A DNA stretch of 53,651 bases from a virus: positions 1 to 53,651 of the IMG/VR virus record IMGVR_UViG_3300050343_000116; one strand, written 5' to 3'. The notes below the pieces were generated by a model. The model saw nothing but the letters and a program-made list of their open reading frames with translations, made no database searches and was not told the origin of the DNA. This document shows positions 51,661-53,651 of this stretch, piece after piece. Every line of letters begins with the position of its first letter. The stretch's first letter is position 1. The position numbers and the translations under genes are program-made.

Positions 51661-52220
51661 GCTGTCAGCTCCTGTTGATCGCGAAGCTCCATGACGCACT
51701 GGCAAACCATCTCTCGATCGCAAGTGTCACCGTCGAATGGAAAGTCTGGCCTACTTACCAGACGCATCAGGTAGCCTTGATAGGCCTCGTCCCAAGTCAT
51801 GGGCTCATGTCTCCCGTCGTCGTAAATTCCGCCGGGTCCGTAGAAATCCATGCAGTAGTCAATAAACTCGTTCACGTCCGCGGGGAGATAACTCTTCATG
51901 CTGTCACCCCCCCAAGCGGCTGAGCCGTCCTCGATGGCCAGCTCCTCGCGCCAGACCTCAAGCTGGACCTCTGACCCGCTTTTCTTGAGTAGCGCATGAG
52001 CCTCGTCATGAATCTGGTCGAGCTGATCAGCGGTCCAAGTGATGGATTCGCAGTGCGCGTGCTGGCCTGCCTTGGATAGCTCAGCCTCAGCCTGCTCGAG
52101 CGCGATCAGGGATTTGCGTAATGCGGCAAATTCGGTCTGTCGGCCTACATGCACTTGGACGGCCTGACGGGTCCACTCTGAGTACTGCTCGATGTCGTGC
52201 TTCATTGTTAGGTCAAACAT
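51657..52220 (-). CDS. Hypothetical protein
   Basis: 187 residues with ACACGGAGAGATAACT before the ATG. The N-terminal half is one long helix with IEQYSEWTRQAVQVHVGRQT, SLIALEQAEAELSKAGQHAH and LDQIHDEAHALLKKSG. The C-terminal half is mixed, with INDYCMDFYGPGGIYDDGRH-like acidic/aromatic sequence (visible as FIDYCMDFYGPGGIYDDGRH). No family recognised. ATGA coupling to the next gene. Confidence 0.6.
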   Translation of the reverse strand: MFDLTMKHDIEQYSEWTRQAVQVHVGRQTEFAALRKSLIALEQAEAELSKAGQHAHCESITWTADQLDQIHDEAHALLKKSGSEVQLEVWREELAIEDGSAAWGGDSMKSYLPADVNEFIDYCMDFYGPGGIYDDGRHEPMTWDEAYQGYLMRLVSRPDFPFDGDTCDREMVCQCVMELRDQQELTA

Positions 52221-52249
52221 AGTTATCTCTCCGTGTGGTTTGGTCTGGG

Positions 52250-52534
52250 TTAGACGAGGTAAGGCGTGTAGCCGTGGAATGACTTGTAGGCCTTGCCGAA
52301 TGCGTCCAGCTCACGCTGGGGCAGATCCCAGACGTAGGCATCCTGATACCGGTCGTACAGCTCACTCTCCTTGTCCTCCTGCCGCATGGCGACGTCGTGG
52401 TACCGGTCGCTGTCGGGATCGAGTGCGTCCAGCTTGAGCTGGTGCTTATCGACCACGGCGCAGTAGCGGCGGTCTGCCTCGTACAGGTGGTTGAGTGCTC
52501 GCTGGTGCTTGGCGTTGATTGCTGTGTGGTTCAT
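52250..52534 (-). CDS. Hypothetical protein, first gene of the leftward operon
   Basis: 94 residues with ACCACACGGAGAGCTAG before the ATG. Helical and charged: HQRALNHLYEADRRYCAVVD, SDRYHDVAMRQEDKESELYD and QRELDAFGKAYKSF. As first gene after a strong-looking promoter it should be the most expressed of the operon. Function unknown. Confidence 0.6.
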   Translation of the reverse strand: MNHTAINAKHQRALNHLYEADRRYCAVVDKHQLKLDALDPDSDRYHDVAMRQEDKESELYDRYQDAYVWDLPQRELDAFGKAYKSFHGYTPYLV

Positions 52535-52724
52535 GTCTAGCTCTCCGTGTGGTTTGTCACAATTGACACATGCCGGTCAGCGACCGGGCACGTAATTATA
52601 AAACACAAGAGATTTTGCATGTCCACATGTTTTTATAAAAAGATTCGAAATAAGTCTTTTAAAAGGTTAAAATTGAGAGACAGATCAGCAACTTAGGCCT
52701 TACACAGTGGAGAGCGCACAAGCA
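52535..52724. promoter_or_regulatory. Divergent promoter/operator region
   Basis: 190 bp between the leftward operon and rightward packaging genes. Leftward: TATAAT (about 52596-52601) with TGGACA about 19 nt upstream. Rightward: AT-rich stretch ending TTAAAAT near 52665-52671 as a possible -10. Two inverted repeats look like operators: TGTCA-CAAT-TGACA at 52555-52568 and CATGT-CC-ACATG at 52618-52629. The leftward transcript leader carries ACCACACGGAGAG. No gene is seen in this stretch. Confidence 0.65.
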
Positions 52725-53012
52725 ATGGATTTACAGCAGACCTTGTCAAGTATTGACGGCAAGCTCGACCGCTTGTCTGCGGACGTTGCGGCCCTCTCAA
52801 ATCAGGCCAGTAGGATAGATGAGCGAATGATTGGACAGGATGCGCGGCTCAAGCGGCACGAGATGAGACTCGACCAAATGGAGTTCGATCAGCGTGAGAT
52901 CCAGCTGGCAGTAGCGAAGGCTCACGGCCGTGGCGCGATGATGGAACGAGCGGCTTGGATAGTGTTTGCGGCGGCCCTTACCCTAGGCCAAAAATTTATT
53001 GCCGCGGGATAA
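52725..53012 (+). CDS. Coiled-coil membrane protein (XhlA-like)
   Basis: 95 residues from the ATG at 52725; a GTG 18 nt upstream is an alternative. Residues 1-70 form a coiled coil (LQQTLSSIDGKLDRLSADVA, SNQASRIDERMIGQDARLKR), and residues ~72-92 one membrane segment (AWIVFAAALTLGQKFIAAG). The layout resembles hemolysin XhlA-type phage proteins that help holins. It is the first gene of the rightward unit, just before the small terminase. Confidence 0.65.
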   Translation: MDLQQTLSSIDGKLDRLSADVAALSNQASRIDERMIGQDARLKRHEMRLDQMEFDQREIQLAVAKAHGRGAMMERAAWIVFAAALTLGQKFIAAG

Positions 53013-53071
53013 AAAACAACCCACCCCACTGCCGGTCTCTCCTGTATGTGAGTAAGGCAAGGACGTATGTA

Positions 53072-53542
53072 ATGACAGAACGAAAGCTGACCATCAAACA
53101 AGAACGATTCATTGACGAGTATCTGCTCACCGGCAACGGAACAGACGCCTGTCGTCGGGCTGGGTACAGTCAGAAGAGCCAGAACTGCCTCAGGGTGCAG
53201 TCAACTGAGAACCTAGCCAAACCTAACGTAAAAGCAGAGATCGAGCGCAGGAGGGCCGTTATGGCTGAAGAAACACAGGACAGACGTGCGAAATGGGTAT
53301 CCCGTCTCGAGGAGCTGGGAGAGTCGGCAGAGAAGGACGCCGACAAACTGAGGGCCATCGAGGGGCTGTTCAAGGCTGAAGGCTGGCTTGCTCCGGAACA
53401 GAAAGAAATTACGACCTTTGAGTCTTCTTTTTTGGCGGATTTGGAGCTTGACGACGAGGAAAATGGGCCGGGCTTGCGGGCGGACAATTTGCTGGTGGTC
53501 GACTTTGGTAGCGATAACAACGACTTAGGCGATCAGGACTGA
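53072..53542 (+). CDS. terS: Small terminase subunit
   Basis: 156 residues. The opening LTIKQERFIDEYLLTGNGTDACRRAGYS is the N-terminal HTH of Terminase_2-type small subunits (here seen as KQERFIDEYL and ACRRAGYS), followed by LAKPNVKAEIERRRAVMAEE. The middle is helical for oligomerisation and the C-terminus is acidic. It recognises the packaging site and loads the large subunit encoded from 2606. Start chosen at the ATG 53072 with AAGGA nine nt upstream; the longer frame has no site. Confidence 0.85.
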   Translation: MTERKLTIKQERFIDEYLLTGNGTDACRRAGYSQKSQNCLRVQSTENLAKPNVKAEIERRRAVMAEETQDRRAKWVSRLEELGESAEKDADKLRAIEGLFKAEGWLAPEQKEITTFESSFLADLELDDEENGPGLRADNLLVVDFGSDNNDLGDQD

Positions 53543-53651
53543 ACCTTTGCTAGGTTCGACTCCTTGAATCCATCAGATCCAGAGGTCGTGCGGTCGGGTA
53601 TGGGGGGGGATAGGCGTCAGGCGGGGGCGCTGTCAAACACTTGGTACCATG
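53292..53651. repeat. Terminal direct repeat, right copy
   Basis: 360 bases equal to positions 1-361 except for one G fewer in the G run (eight instead of nine, near 53602-53609). It contains the end of the small terminase gene and the downstream G-rich stretch. Confidence 0.95.

Noticed and set aside
52192-52437. Rightward open frames over the leftward early operon (for example 49724-50029, 50332-50871, 52192-52437)
   Set aside because: They are antisense shadows: Arg/Cys-rich, without ribosome sites, and opposite to tightly coupled leftward genes.
46799-52540. Further hammerhead copies elsewhere in the leftward operon
   Set aside because: I looked for the reverse complement of GAAAC with a nearby CTGANGA and found only the three described; other CTGATGA or CTGACGA hits (such as 2360 and 5260) lie in coding sequence without matching stems.

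Overview
The window is essentially one complete genome of a tailed, temperate bacteriophage. The first 361 bases reappear as the last 360, so the unit genome is about 53.29 kb, either circularly permuted or bounded by a direct terminal repeat. Head genes (terminase, portal, scaffold, capsid), two head-tail adaptor-like proteins, long fibres with an S74 chaperone end and a 2,348-residue internal/ejected-type protein are present. I see no tail-tube, tail-terminator or tape-measure gene, which points to a short-tailed (podovirus-like) particle. The integrase lies beside a phage copy of the 3' half of a tRNA-Gly(GCC) gene with encoded CCA. Strong Shine-Dalgarno sites and the CCA-encoding tRNA suggest a proteobacterial host, perhaps a marine gammaproteobacterium; this is inference only.

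Layout. 52725-53542 and 1-8192 (+): membrane/coiled-coil protein, small terminase, small basic proteins, holin-like protein, lipoprotein, DUF5675-type protein, HNH nuclease, large terminase, portal, scaffold and capsid. 8244-36921 (+): adaptors, fibres, J-like protein, second holin and internal virion proteins. 36998-38045: attP and leftward integrase. 38211-41588 (-): small proteins, a CsrA-like protein, SSB, YqaJ exonuclease, single-strand annealing protein and repressor. 41747-46196 (+): replication initiator-like protein, primase-helicase, HNH/Ref-like nuclease, DUF3310 and two PD-(D/E)XK nucleases. 52534-46204 (-): a long operon of mostly unrecognised small genes joined by ATGA overlaps.

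The most striking feature is in that last operon. Three complete type I hammerhead ribozymes (48730-48785, 51103-51159, 51409-51465) sit just upstream of genes. Each ends 20-40 nt before a strong Shine-Dalgarno site. In all three, the 3' strand of stem I can instead pair with a downstream segment to make a 5'-terminal hairpin on the cleaved mRNA, and this pairing covaries. The loop of that hairpin is also complementary to the stem II loop of the same ribozyme. The ribozymes would cut the polycistron into units, including a 306-nt single-gene RNA with ribozyme-made ends.

Gene integrity is uneven. From about 2.6 to 8.2 kb (terminase to capsid) there are more than 20 one-base frameshifts, mostly in homopolymers, while ORFs of 1,424 and 2,348 codons elsewhere are intact. 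The coding content resumes perfectly after each shift, so these look like unpolished sequencing indels rather than decay. A few isolated shifts of the same type occur near 14.09, 27.60, 29.45 and 45.98 kb.
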